The notes under the pieces are model-generated. The model was not told where the DNA came from. It did no database searches and worked only from the letters and a program-made list of their open reading frames with translations. This document shows positions 34,646-43,489 of a stretch of DNA of 64,000 nucleotides, piece by piece. The DNA lies in NCBI GenBank assembly GCA_900110635.1, contig FOEK01000020.1, forward strand, positions 1-64,000. Reading direction: 5' to 3'. Every line of letters begins with the position of its first letter. Position 1 is the first letter of the stretch. Made by a program: the position numbers and the translations under genes. This DNA is from Lachnospiraceae bacterium NE2001 (GTDB lineage: Bacteria; Bacillota; Clostridia; Lachnospirales; Lachnospiraceae).

Positions 34646-37600
34646 ATGAAGGCAATAGTTGAACAATACGCAAAAGGCCAGTTCAAGGTTGACCGTCCGG
34701 AGGTTTATATCTCTGAGAGGGAATTCAGTATAAATATAGAGGCAGGAACCATTTATGAGGGAAGCTTCCAAGTTGAGAGCCGGAATGACTACCCAATTAA
34801 GGGAATGGTTTACGATAGCCGATACGTACTTCGCTTTGAAGATCACAGCTTTATAAGCAGGAACTTCACAGTGAAGTATTCTTTTGACGCTACTTGCCTT
34901 GAGGCCGGTCAGAATTTCCGTGGTCATATAAATGTTATCACAGACGGTGGAGAGTGGAGACTGCCTTATGACATTTCTATTGTTCAGCCTTGTGTAAAGC
35001 ACCACGATGAGAAGATTGATGACCTCTTCAAGTTTGCCTCCCTTGCAGAAAGAAACTGGAATGATGCAGCACGTCTGTTTGTAAATGATGATTTTCGAAG
35101 GACATTTATCGATAAAGAGATAATCCTGAAGAAGACCTACGAGAGCCTTCTGGAGAGCCGTTCAGTAAATCAGGCTATGGAGGAGTTCCTGGTTCTCGTA
35201 TCAAAGAAGAGAACAGTAACACTGTCTGTTCCGAAGGCAAAGGTTGATATTGCTATGCCTACCGAGACAGAGAGTATCACAATAGAGATATCCAAGAATA
35301 CCTGGGGGTATACTTTTTCTGAGATCCGCAGTGATTCAGAGTTTATCATACCTTCAAAGAAGACTATATCGGCTAAGGATTTCACTGGAAATGTATGCTC
35401 ACTTAAGGTGTTCATTTCACCTGAGCACGTACCAGAGGGTGAGAACTCAGGAAAGCTGATCATTGAGAATATTTACCAGAGAATCGAGGTGGATATCCAC
35501 CTGGCTAAGCCGCTTACTGCACGTCCTAATCAGGATATCAGAAGACGTAACCGTGAGTATAAGCGCAGCAGGACAGCTCTTACAAGAACCTATCTTGACT
35601 TCCGCATGGACAGGATGTCTCTGGACGAATATATCTCAAAGAATATGGAGGCGCTTAAGACTCTAAATGAGATAGAGCCTGAAGAGGATATGTATCGTCT
35701 TGCAATCATGCATATGAATATTCTCTCTGGTGAATATGCAAAGGTTGAACAGGAGTTCCTGCGTATCGAAGCCGATGTGGATAAGGAAAGCATGGGCAAG
35801 ATGCAGCTTTGCTACTACAACTATCTGAGAGCAATGGTGCTGAAGGATGATGAAGTAACAGAGAAAACTGCACATATCATTAGGAGGAATTATCGCACAC
35901 AGGAGCCGAAGATGTTTTATTTCTGGCTGCTTCTGTTTGTGGATGCTACATATAATGAGGACAAGTCCGCTCTATATCGAGAGTTGTCTCAGATGTTTGA
36001 AGAGGGCGAGAACAGTCCGATCATTTACTTTGAACTATGTAATCTCTTCAACTCCAACCCAATGATGCTGAAGAAGCTTACAGAGCTTGAAATCATTTGT
36101 ATCAAATGGGGTCTTCGTCACAAGTTTATATCAGACGAAGTTCTTCTGGAGTTTGTTAAGCTTGCTGGTCGAAACAAGGATTTCAACAAGCAGATATTTG
36201 ATGTTTTAAAGGAAATCTACGACAAGAATGAAATGGAACTGAGGGCTGAACGCCGCAAGGTTCTCGAGGAGAGAGGCGTTGAGGATAGCGAGCTCTATGA
36301 TTCCATGCCAGTTACCATGACCTCGACCTCACGTATTTCATCTATTCATGAGTATGATGATGAATCCCTGGAGGATATATCATTTGATTTTGGTAAATAT
36401 GGCGATTCGGAGTTAGGAAGTGTTCGCTTTAATGCTGAAGATAATGATACAGAGGATGACGAAGATTTCTTTATTGGAGGAATGTCTTCCCTGGATGACG
36501 ACGATGACGACTACGACGATGATGATGTAAAGGAAGATATTAGTTCAGCGGATTCAAAATCAAATGGAATCAGAGACGATAAGTTTGATGCTGCTATCCG
36601 TGCGGACGCAGCTGAGAAGCTGACTCGTAGAGAAAATGAGAATCTGGAGGTTTTGTCCAGTATCTGTTCTATGCTTATATCCGCTAACATGCTGGATCAT
36701 AAGTATCATCGGTTCTACAAAGCTGCAGTGCTTAAGAGCCTGAAGTTTATCGGTCTCAATGAGTGTTATATTCGAAGCATGAACCGTGATAAGTATGACC
36801 TTATTCCTACGTCTGTTCTTATGTATCTCAATTATAAGAACACCCTGACTGAGGATGAGCTTGCTTATCTCTATGCAAATGTTATCTTCAATAAGTCTGA
36901 GCATATGAAGATCTATCACGAGTATGCGCCTACAATGGAAGACTTTATGGAGAACATGATCATCAGGGGCAAGGTCAATGATGATCTGACAGTTATATAT
37001 GACGAGTTCCTGGAGCCGGAAAATGTCAGCTCCCTCTATGCAGGAAAGCTTATCAATATCATTTTCCGTCGTAAAATAGTATGCAACAACAAGAATGTTG
37101 CGGCTGTAATTGTTAGCCATGAGGAGCTGCAGGCAGTTCAGAGGATTCCTCTGGTTAATGGTGAGGCCTATGTCGAGATTCTTTCTGACAATGCGTCTAT
37201 CATTTTCGAGGATAAGAATGGAAACCGTTACGCTGGTTCTATTCCATATCATTTTGAACGAATTGTTGATGAGAAGGCCTATATGCCAATATGTCGTGAG
37301 TATAGCCCACGAGATTATCGAGTTCTTCTCTTTAACTATGAGAGTCTTGGACAGTTTACTTATAAGAATGCAAAAGAGGTAAATGCTGCTCGTGAGATAA
37401 TCCAGTGCGACGAGATAAGCTATGATTATAAGCAGCAGGCTTGCCTCAATATTATAGAGTATTACCATGAAAACCTGGATACAGACGTGCTTATAAAGTA
37501 TCTGAGCAGATTGGATATTGAGTTCCTGTCTCACGCAAATGCCAGAACAGTCATCACATATCTCATTGATATGAATATGTTTGATAAGGCATTTCAGGCG

Positions 37601-38617
37601 GTTAAGCTTTATGGATTTAACGAGCTGGATGTTAACGAGTTATATCGTCTTGCTGACTACGGTGTTACGGATTCAGAAGGCTTCCTGAATGAAGACCTGA
37701 TGTCAATCTGTATCAACCTGTATAAGACTGGAACGGTCAATTCCAATATCCTTGGTTATCTGGTGTCCAACTTCAAGGGAAGTATCGAAGAGCTTGCAGA
37801 TCTCTTCAAGCTGTCCAAGGACAGGGTGGCAGATATTGGTCCACTTGCTGAAAATACTCTGGCTCAAATGATGTTCTCAGACACATATATCGAGTATATC
37901 TATGATGTATTCCTTACATATTATAGTGGCAGAAGCAGAGGTCTAGTGGTAAAGGCCTTCGCCAGACTGTCGGCACATAACTATCTTGTAAGAGATGATC
38001 AGGTACCAAGCTTCATCTTCGATGCGTTGTTCCAGGAGGTAGTGAAGGGCAACATCGATGATGAGATATCCATTATGTCGCTGCTGCTTTACTTTAGTAA
38101 GCTGGAGAGATTTACAGATCTTCAGAGAAACTGGATAGTTGATAACGTAGAGAAGTTTGTGGATGCAGGAAAGATACTTCCATTCTTTAAGAACTTTGCT
38201 TCATTTATCAGACTTCCACAGGATATATTCCTCAAGACTTATCTTATCTATAAATCAGACAGACAGCGTCAGGTATATGTTAAGTACAGCTTTGATACTG
38301 GTACCAGAAATAAGCAGAAGACTGAACGCCGCCGACTGGAAGAGGTGGTCAGCGGAGTATATGTACTGGAATTTGTTGTATTCCATGGTGAGAGACTGGT
38401 TTATTCCATCGAGGATGATCCAAATGGTAACGCAAAGATTGTAGAAAGCGAGGTTCTGAAGAAGAGGTCCTTCTCTGGAAAGAGCCTCAGCCGTTTCGAA
38501 CGGATCAACTCTATGTTGGTTAAGCAGGAAATGCGTAAGGATAAGGAACTTCTCGAGGACCTGGATGTATACATCAATACCGTCCACCTCTTTGAAGAAA
38601 CTTTGAAGATCTTATAG
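34646..38617 (+). CDS. 1323-residue scaffold-like protein, DUF5717-like
   Basis: Family recognised only tentatively as DUF5717, known mainly from Lachnospiraceae. No signal peptide or membrane helix, so cytosolic. Visible parts: an N-terminal beta-rich domain (~10-110), a second beta-rich domain (~190-295), then a long alpha-helical, solenoid-like region (~310-540), an acidic, Asp-rich linker (~570-630, with up to six Asp in a row), a second helical region, a beta insertion around 820-880, and a helical C-terminus with a late beta segment near 1220. It starts an operon with a degenerate Hsp70/actin-fold protein and a TPR-like protein. No function is established. Confidence 0.7.
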   Translation: MKAIVEQYAKGQFKVDRPEVYISEREFSINIEAGTIYEGSFQVESRNDYPIKGMVYDSRYVLRFEDHSFISRNFTVKYSFDATCLEAGQNFRGHINVITDGGEWRLPYDISIVQPCVKHHDEKIDDLFKFASLAERNWNDAARLFVNDDFRRTFIDKEIILKKTYESLLESRSVNQAMEEFLVLVSKKRTVTLSVPKAKVDIAMPTETESITIEISKNTWGYTFSEIRSDSEFIIPSKKTISAKDFTGNVCSLKVFISPEHVPEGENSGKLIIENIYQRIEVDIHLAKPLTARPNQDIRRRNREYKRSRTALTRTYLDFRMDRMSLDEYISKNMEALKTLNEIEPEEDMYRLAIMHMNILSGEYAKVEQEFLRIEADVDKESMGKMQLCYYNYLRAMVLKDDEVTEKTAHIIRRNYRTQEPKMFYFWLLLFVDATYNEDKSALYRELSQMFEEGENSPIIYFELCNLFNSNPMMLKKLTELEIICIKWGLRHKFISDEVLLEFVKLAGRNKDFNKQIFDVLKEIYDKNEMELRAERRKVLEERGVEDSELYDSMPVTMTSTSRISSIHEYDDESLEDISFDFGKYGDSELGSVRFNAEDNDTEDDEDFFIGGMSSLDDDDDDYDDDDVKEDISSADSKSNGIRDDKFDAAIRADAAEKLTRRENENLEVLSSICSMLISANMLDHKYHRFYKAAVLKSLKFIGLNECYIRSMNRDKYDLIPTSVLMYLNYKNTLTEDELAYLYANVIFNKSEHMKIYHEYAPTMEDFMENMIIRGKVNDDLTVIYDEFLEPENVSSLYAGKLINIIFRRKIVCNNKNVAAVIVSHEELQAVQRIPLVNGEAYVEILSDNASIIFEDKNGNRYAGSIPYHFERIVDEKAYMPICREYSPRDYRVLLFNYESLGQFTYKNAKEVNAAREIIQCDEISYDYKQQACLNIIEYYHENLDTDVLIKYLSRLDIEFLSHANARTVITYLIDMNMFDKAFQAVKLYGFNELDVNELYRLADYGVTDSEGFLNEDLMSICINLYKTGTVNSNILGYLVSNFKGSIEELADLFKLSKDRVADIGPLAENTLAQMMFSDTYIEYIYDVFLTYYSGRSRGLVVKAFARLSAHNYLVRDDQVPSFIFDALFQEVVKGNIDDEISIMSLLLYFSKLERFTDLQRNWIVDNVEKFVDAGKILPFFKNFASFIRLPQDIFLKTYLIYKSDRQRQVYVKYSFDTGTRNKQKTERRRLEEVVSGVYVLEFVVFHGERLVYSIEDDPNGNAKIVESEVLKKRSFSGKSLSRFERINSMLVKQEMRKDKELLEDLDVYINTVHLFEETLKIL

Positions 38618-38630
38618 AAAGGCGTAAATT

Positions 38631-39884
38631 ATGGCAGATGTTTTTTACATAGGAATGGATCTCTGTTCAGATTTCACACAGTTATCCTTCTATAATGACA
38701 TCAAGCGTGAGCCTGAGTCAGTCAGCCAATTAAATAATAAAGATACCTATCTAATGCCAAATATTCTCTTCTATAGTACCGATACTGAACATTGGTATGT
38801 GGGTGGAGAGGCGTCCGAGGCGCGTTTCAATGAAAATGGTACCGTGGTCGATGGCATTTTCGAGAATATAAGAAATGATGGCAGAATTGAGATAGCTGGA
38901 AGGGAGTATTCCTATCAGGAACTCTTTATGATGATGGTGAAGCTTCACATCGATTCCTTCCTGTATCGTTATGAAGCGGCCGAGATTAAGAAGCTGGTTA
39001 TCTCTGTTGAAACCTATGATCCTGAGATTTTCAGTCTCCTCAGCGGACTTTATCAGGATATGGGTATTGAGCAGGAGTGTATCGAAATCACATCTCACCT
39101 GGATAGTGGTCTCTATTATATTTTCAATCAGCCAACAGAACTCTGGAATAACAGTGTGGCCCTTTATGATTACAGTGCTGATGGTCTTAATTACTACCGT
39201 ATTGATATTGGCAGAAATAAGGAGCCAAAGGTTATAAATGTTATCCACGAGGATTATACTGAACAGATGTCCCTTTCCAAGTTTGGAAATGATACTTACC
39301 AAATGGATATGGATTTTGCAAAGATAGCTGAATATGAGGGAAAGAAGGCTTATATTTCAGCGGTGTTCCTGACTGGCGTCGGCTTCTCCAACAAATGGAT
39401 GAAGAAGTCTACTAACGTGCTCTGTCAGGGAAGACGAGTCTTTGTGGGACAGAATATATATACAAAGGGTGCCTGCTACCGTGCAGTAGGTGGCGAGTAC
39501 AGAGGCTTCTATGATGAGTTCTTTGTGGAAACCAAGGAAAATGTACTCTCTGATATCGGAATATCTCTGGGAGATGAAGCAGATACATTTGTTCCTATTA
39601 TTAATGGCGGAAAACAGTGGTACAATACTCACGGTAAGCTGAATGTTATCCTGGACGATACAGATGTGATATCACTGGTGTACAGAGATCACAGAACTGG
39701 TGAGGAGAAACGCGAGACCGTTAGGATTCATGGACTTCCGAAGCGTCCGAATAAGACTACCAAGGTTAGTCTGGAGGTGGAGTTTGACAGCCCGAATGAG
39801 GGCGCGGTCATAGTCCGGGACCTGGGCTTTGGCAAGTTGTATCCAACTACCAACAAAATATATAGAAAGGAGTTTACTATCTGA
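38631..39884 (+). CDS. Degenerate Hsp70/actin-fold protein, DUF5716-like
   Basis: 417 residues. The order of motifs fits an Hsp70/actin ATPase: phosphate-1-like FYIGMDLCSDFTQLSFY at residues 5-21, phosphate-2-like VALYDYSADGLNYYRI near 176-191, an adenosine-type VFLTGVGFSNKWM near 243, and IYTKGACYRAVG near 276-287, which parallels the ARGAA motif of DnaK. Catalytic Gly and Thr residues of classic motifs are partly replaced, so ATP use is uncertain. A beta-rich C-terminus follows. It lies 13 bases after the giant gene and overlaps the next start by one base, so the three proteins probably act together. Confidence 0.65.
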   Translation: MADVFYIGMDLCSDFTQLSFYNDIKREPESVSQLNNKDTYLMPNILFYSTDTEHWYVGGEASEARFNENGTVVDGIFENIRNDGRIEIAGREYSYQELFMMMVKLHIDSFLYRYEAAEIKKLVISVETYDPEIFSLLSGLYQDMGIEQECIEITSHLDSGLYYIFNQPTELWNNSVALYDYSADGLNYYRIDIGRNKEPKVINVIHEDYTEQMSLSKFGNDTYQMDMDFAKIAEYEGKKAYISAVFLTGVGFSNKWMKKSTNVLCQGRRVFVGQNIYTKGACYRAVGGEYRGFYDEFFVETKENVLSDIGISLGDEADTFVPIINGGKQWYNTHGKLNVILDDTDVISLVYRDHRTGEEKRETVRIHGLPKRPNKTTKVSLEVEFDSPNEGAVIVRDLGFGKLYPTTNKIYRKEFTI

Positions 39885-40717
39885 TGGCACAGTTAATTCT
39901 ATGTACTTCAAAGGTTGCAGAGACTCCTTTTACATTTCTCAATACAAAGGTTGAGATATATACATATGAGGAGCTTTGCTTCTATATCTATAATAATACG
40001 GTGCTGATAAGTAAGTCGGCCCTTTCTGACAAGCTCTTTGATTGGATAAGAACAGAGCTTGGAATGGAGGAACTGGCTGACAGACTTGTGGGACTGACCA
40101 ACAAGACAGCATACGCTCAGGATATCCTGATCGAGATCCTCAGCGCTGGAAATTATTACACAATTGAGGAAATCAAGGATTATACCGAGGCTTGGCATAA
40201 ATATCGCAAGCTTGATCCGCTCCAGAAGGCGAAGCTGAAGGCAGATGGATATCTTGCTTATAGAAGATATATCAAAGCGGCTACATTTTATGATGATATA
40301 ATTCACGTGACGGATGATAAGACGGATCCGGTATTTCTGGGAAATATATATCATAACCGTGCTGTTGCTGCAGCTAACAATATGGATCTTGAAGAGGCAA
40401 AGAGCTTCTTTATGAAGGCTTATGAGCTGAATGATAACCCTGATTCGCTAAAGAGCTATTTCTACATCGTGGCAATTACAGGCGATACCTCATCGCTTCG
40501 TAATGAGATAAGAAATATGGGACTCCCTGATGAGTACCTTGAGGAGATAATGACTGAGATCGGTGAGTCAAAGGATGATGTTCGAGAGATGACTATCTTC
40601 GCGATGCTTCAGCGTGCGGCATATAACAAGATGAACAAGGATATGACCGATTACGATAAGCGAATGGATATTATTCTCAGCGAACTGAAGGATGACTTCC
40701 GAGAACAAGCTATCTAA
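39884..40717 (+). CDS. Small helical TPR-like protein of the scaffold operon
   Basis: 277 residues, not recognised as a named family. The N-terminal ~55 residues are beta/alpha, and residues ~95-240 are helical with TPR-like units (for example DPVFLGNIYHNRAVAAANN and MDLEEAKSFFMKAYEL). No signal peptide. The start codon overlaps the stop of the previous gene (TGATG), which implies translational coupling. Probably a partner of the Hsp70-like and giant proteins. Confidence 0.65.
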   Translation: MAQLILCTSKVAETPFTFLNTKVEIYTYEELCFYIYNNTVLISKSALSDKLFDWIRTELGMEELADRLVGLTNKTAYAQDILIEILSAGNYYTIEEIKDYTEAWHKYRKLDPLQKAKLKADGYLAYRRYIKAATFYDDIIHVTDDKTDPVFLGNIYHNRAVAAANNMDLEEAKSFFMKAYELNDNPDSLKSYFYIVAITGDTSSLRNEIRNMGLPDEYLEEIMTEIGESKDDVREMTIFAMLQRAAYNKMNKDMTDYDKRMDIILSELKDDFREQAI

Positions 40718-40774
40718 GAGCAAGATTTGCTATAAGCAAATCCTGTAATTTCAATATAATACATGGAGGAAAAC

Positions 40775-43441
40775 ATGAGTAAGGAACTTGAGAAGAATTA
40801 CAGCCCTGAACAGATAGAGGGCAGATTATATAGGAAGTGGGTTGATAATGGTTACTTCCACGCTGAGGTTGATCGAAGCAAGAAGCCATTTACCATTGTT
40901 ATGCCACCTCCAAATATTACAGGACAGCTCCACATGGGACATGCCCTGGATAATACAATGCAGGATATTCTTATCCGCATGAAGAGAATGCAGGGCTACA
41001 ATGCTCTGTGGCAGCCAGGTACTGATCACGCAGCTATTGCTACGGAGGTTAGGATCATAGCATCACTTAAGGAACAGGGCATCGACAAGAATGACCTGGG
41101 ACGCGAAGGCTTCCTGAAGAAAGCCTGGGAGTGGCGCGAGGAGTATGGCGGACGTATCGTTAACCAGCTGAAGAGAATGGGTTCTTCTGCAGACTGGGAC
41201 CGCGAACGTTTCACAATGGATGAAGGTAACAACAAGGCTGTTAATACAGTTTTCAAGAAGCTCTATGATAAGGGCTGGATCTATAAGGGCTCACGTATAG
41301 TTAACTGGTGTCCAGTTTGTAAGACAACAATTTCCGATGCTGAGGTAGAGCATGAGGAACAGGAAGGACATTTCTGGCACATCAATTATCCGGTAGTTGG
41401 AGAAGAGGGGCGCTTTGTAGAGATAGCTACTACACGTCCAGAGACTCTGCTTGGTGATACAGCTGTTGCTGTAAACCCTGATGATGAGAGATATGCTGAT
41501 ATCGTTGGAAAGACTCTACTTCTTCCACTGGTTAACAGAGAGATTCCTGTTGTTGCAGATTCATATGTAGATAAGGAGTTTGGAACAGGCTGTGTTAAGA
41601 TCACACCTGCTCACGACCCTAACGACTTTGAGGTTGGAAAGCGTCACGACCTTGAAGAGATAAATATAATGAATGATGATGCCACCATCAATTGTCCAGG
41701 TACAAGATATGATGGCATGGACAGATATGAGGCACGTAAGGCTGTTCTTGAGGATCTTGAAGCTCAGGGTCTTATGGTAAAGGTTGTTCCTCATACTCAT
41801 ATGGTAGGTACTCACGACAGATGTGGTACAACAGTTGAGCCTCTTGTAAAGCCTCAGTGGTTTGTAAAGATGAGTGATATGGCTGCTCGTGCCCGTAAGG
41901 TAGTTGAGACTGGAGAAGTAAAGCTTGTTCCTGAAAGAATGAACAAGATCTACTATAACTGGATTGATAATATGCGTGACTGGTGTATATCAAGACAGCT
42001 GTGGTGGGGACACAGAATCCCTGCATGGTACTGCCAGGATTGTGGTGAGACTATCGTAGAAATGGAAGCACCATGTGAATGTCCAAAATGTAAGAGTAAG
42101 AATCTTCAGCAGGATCCAGATACACTTGATACCTGGTTCTCATCAGCGCTCTGGCCATTCTCTACAGTTGGCTGGCCAGATACTGAGTCAGAGGATTATA
42201 AATATTTCTTCCCAACAGACGTTCTTGTAACTGGTTACGATATCATATTCTTCTGGGTAATCAGAATGATCTTCTCATCACTTGAGCAGACCGATAAGAT
42301 TCCATTCCACACAGTTCTGTTCCATGGACTTGTAAGGGATGAACAGGGACGTAAGATGAGTAAGTCTCTGGGGAATGGTATCGACCCACTGGAGATTATC
42401 GACCAGTATGGTGCTGATGCACTGAGATTTATGCTTATTACAGGAAATGCTCCTGGTAATGATATGAGATTCATCTGGGACAGGCTTACAGCAAGCCGTA
42501 ACTTTGCTAATAAGATATGGAATGCTTCTCGTTTCATCATGATGAATATGGATTCTGCTAAAGAGGCTGGAATCACAGATGAGGCAATTAATGCAGTTAC
42601 CCTTGATGACCTTACTATGGCAGATAAGTGGATAGTTGCTAAGGCCAACAGTCTGGTTCGTGATGTAACAGATAATATGGAGAAGTACGAGCTTGGCGTT
42701 GCTGCAGATAAGATTCACGACTTCCTGTGGGATGAGTTCTGTGACTGGTACATAGAGATGGTTAAGCCAAGACTTTGGGATGATAAGGATACTACAAAGG
42801 CTGCAGCTCTTTGGACACTCCGCGAGGTTCTCTCTATCGGACTTAAGTTACTTCATCCTTATATGCCATTTGTTACAGAGGAAATCTATTGTACACTTAC
42901 AGGTGATGAGTCTATAATGATAGCTCCATGGCCAGTTGCTGAGGAATCACGTGACTTTGAGACAGAAGCTAAGAATGTAGATATAATCAAGGATGCGGTT
43001 CGTGGAATTAGAACTGTAAGAACAGATATGAATGTACCACCATCAAGAAAGGCTGCTGTATATGTAGTATCTGACAAGGATGATATCCGTAAGGTATTTG
43101 ATGACAGTTCTGCATTCTTTGGAACTCTTGGCTATGCCAGCGAGGTTCATGTTCAGGCTGATAAGACTGGAATTGCTGATGACGCAGTATCTGCAGTTAT
43201 TCATAATGCAGTGATCTATATACCATTTGCTGATCTTGTTGATGTTGAGAAGGAGCTGGAGAGACTTAACAAAGAGAAGGCTCGTCTTGAAGGAGAGATT
43301 AAGCGTGGCGAGGGAATGCTCTCAAATCCTAACTTTGTTGAGAAGGCTCCGGAAGCTAAGGTTAACGCCGAGAAGGAGAAGCTTGCTAAGTATAAGGAAA
43401 CCTACGAGCAGGTGCTTGAACGCATCAATACATTAAAATAA
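40775..43441 (+). CDS. valS: Valine-tRNA ligase
   Basis: 888 residues from the ATG at 40775; the ATG at 40763 overlaps the GGAGGA ribosome binding site used by the later start. Class I motifs: PNITGQLHMGHAL (HIGH) and KMSKS in GRKMSKSLGNG. The CP1 editing domain with TTRPETLLGDTAV, Cys-based zinc clusters, the anticodon domain and a C-terminal coiled-coil arm (~815-888) are all in place. It charges tRNA-Val and edits mis-activated threonine. Confidence 0.97.
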   Translation: MSKELEKNYSPEQIEGRLYRKWVDNGYFHAEVDRSKKPFTIVMPPPNITGQLHMGHALDNTMQDILIRMKRMQGYNALWQPGTDHAAIATEVRIIASLKEQGIDKNDLGREGFLKKAWEWREEYGGRIVNQLKRMGSSADWDRERFTMDEGNNKAVNTVFKKLYDKGWIYKGSRIVNWCPVCKTTISDAEVEHEEQEGHFWHINYPVVGEEGRFVEIATTRPETLLGDTAVAVNPDDERYADIVGKTLLLPLVNREIPVVADSYVDKEFGTGCVKITPAHDPNDFEVGKRHDLEEINIMNDDATINCPGTRYDGMDRYEARKAVLEDLEAQGLMVKVVPHTHMVGTHDRCGTTVEPLVKPQWFVKMSDMAARARKVVETGEVKLVPERMNKIYYNWIDNMRDWCISRQLWWGHRIPAWYCQDCGETIVEMEAPCECPKCKSKNLQQDPDTLDTWFSSALWPFSTVGWPDTESEDYKYFFPTDVLVTGYDIIFFWVIRMIFSSLEQTDKIPFHTVLFHGLVRDEQGRKMSKSLGNGIDPLEIIDQYGADALRFMLITGNAPGNDMRFIWDRLTASRNFANKIWNASRFIMMNMDSAKEAGITDEAINAVTLDDLTMADKWIVAKANSLVRDVTDNMEKYELGVAADKIHDFLWDEFCDWYIEMVKPRLWDDKDTTKAAALWTLREVLSIGLKLLHPYMPFVTEEIYCTLTGDESIMIAPWPVAEESRDFETEAKNVDIIKDAVRGIRTVRTDMNVPPSRKAAVYVVSDKDDIRKVFDDSSAFFGTLGYASEVHVQADKTGIADDAVSAVIHNAVIYIPFADLVDVEKELERLNKEKARLEGEIKRGEGMLSNPNFVEKAPEAKVNAEKEKLAKYKETYEQVLERINTLK

Positions 43442-43479
43442 AAATCACCAAATGGGGACGGTTCTCAAATGGTGATTTT
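43441..43479 (+). repeat. GGGGACGGTTCTC hairpin after valS
   Basis: AAAATCACCA and TGGTGATTTT arms around a GGGGACGGTTCTC loop. It is nearly the same element as the terminator at 10711-10752, but the following bases (GGGAAAAG) lack a T tract. It overlaps the first codons of the longer gdpP frame, so the start at 43490 is preferred. Confidence 0.75.
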
Positions 43480-43489
43480 GGGAAAAGAT

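Noticed and set aside
36560-37534. Long open frame on the minus strand (324 codons) inside the scaffold gene
   Set aside because: It is antisense to a strong, well-supported gene, has no ribosome binding site and a composition typical of a shadow frame.
40718-40774. T-box or riboswitch upstream of valS
   Set aside because: The gap is only ~57 bases. It holds a small GATTTGC/GCAAATC hairpin but no room for a T-box specifier or antiterminator.
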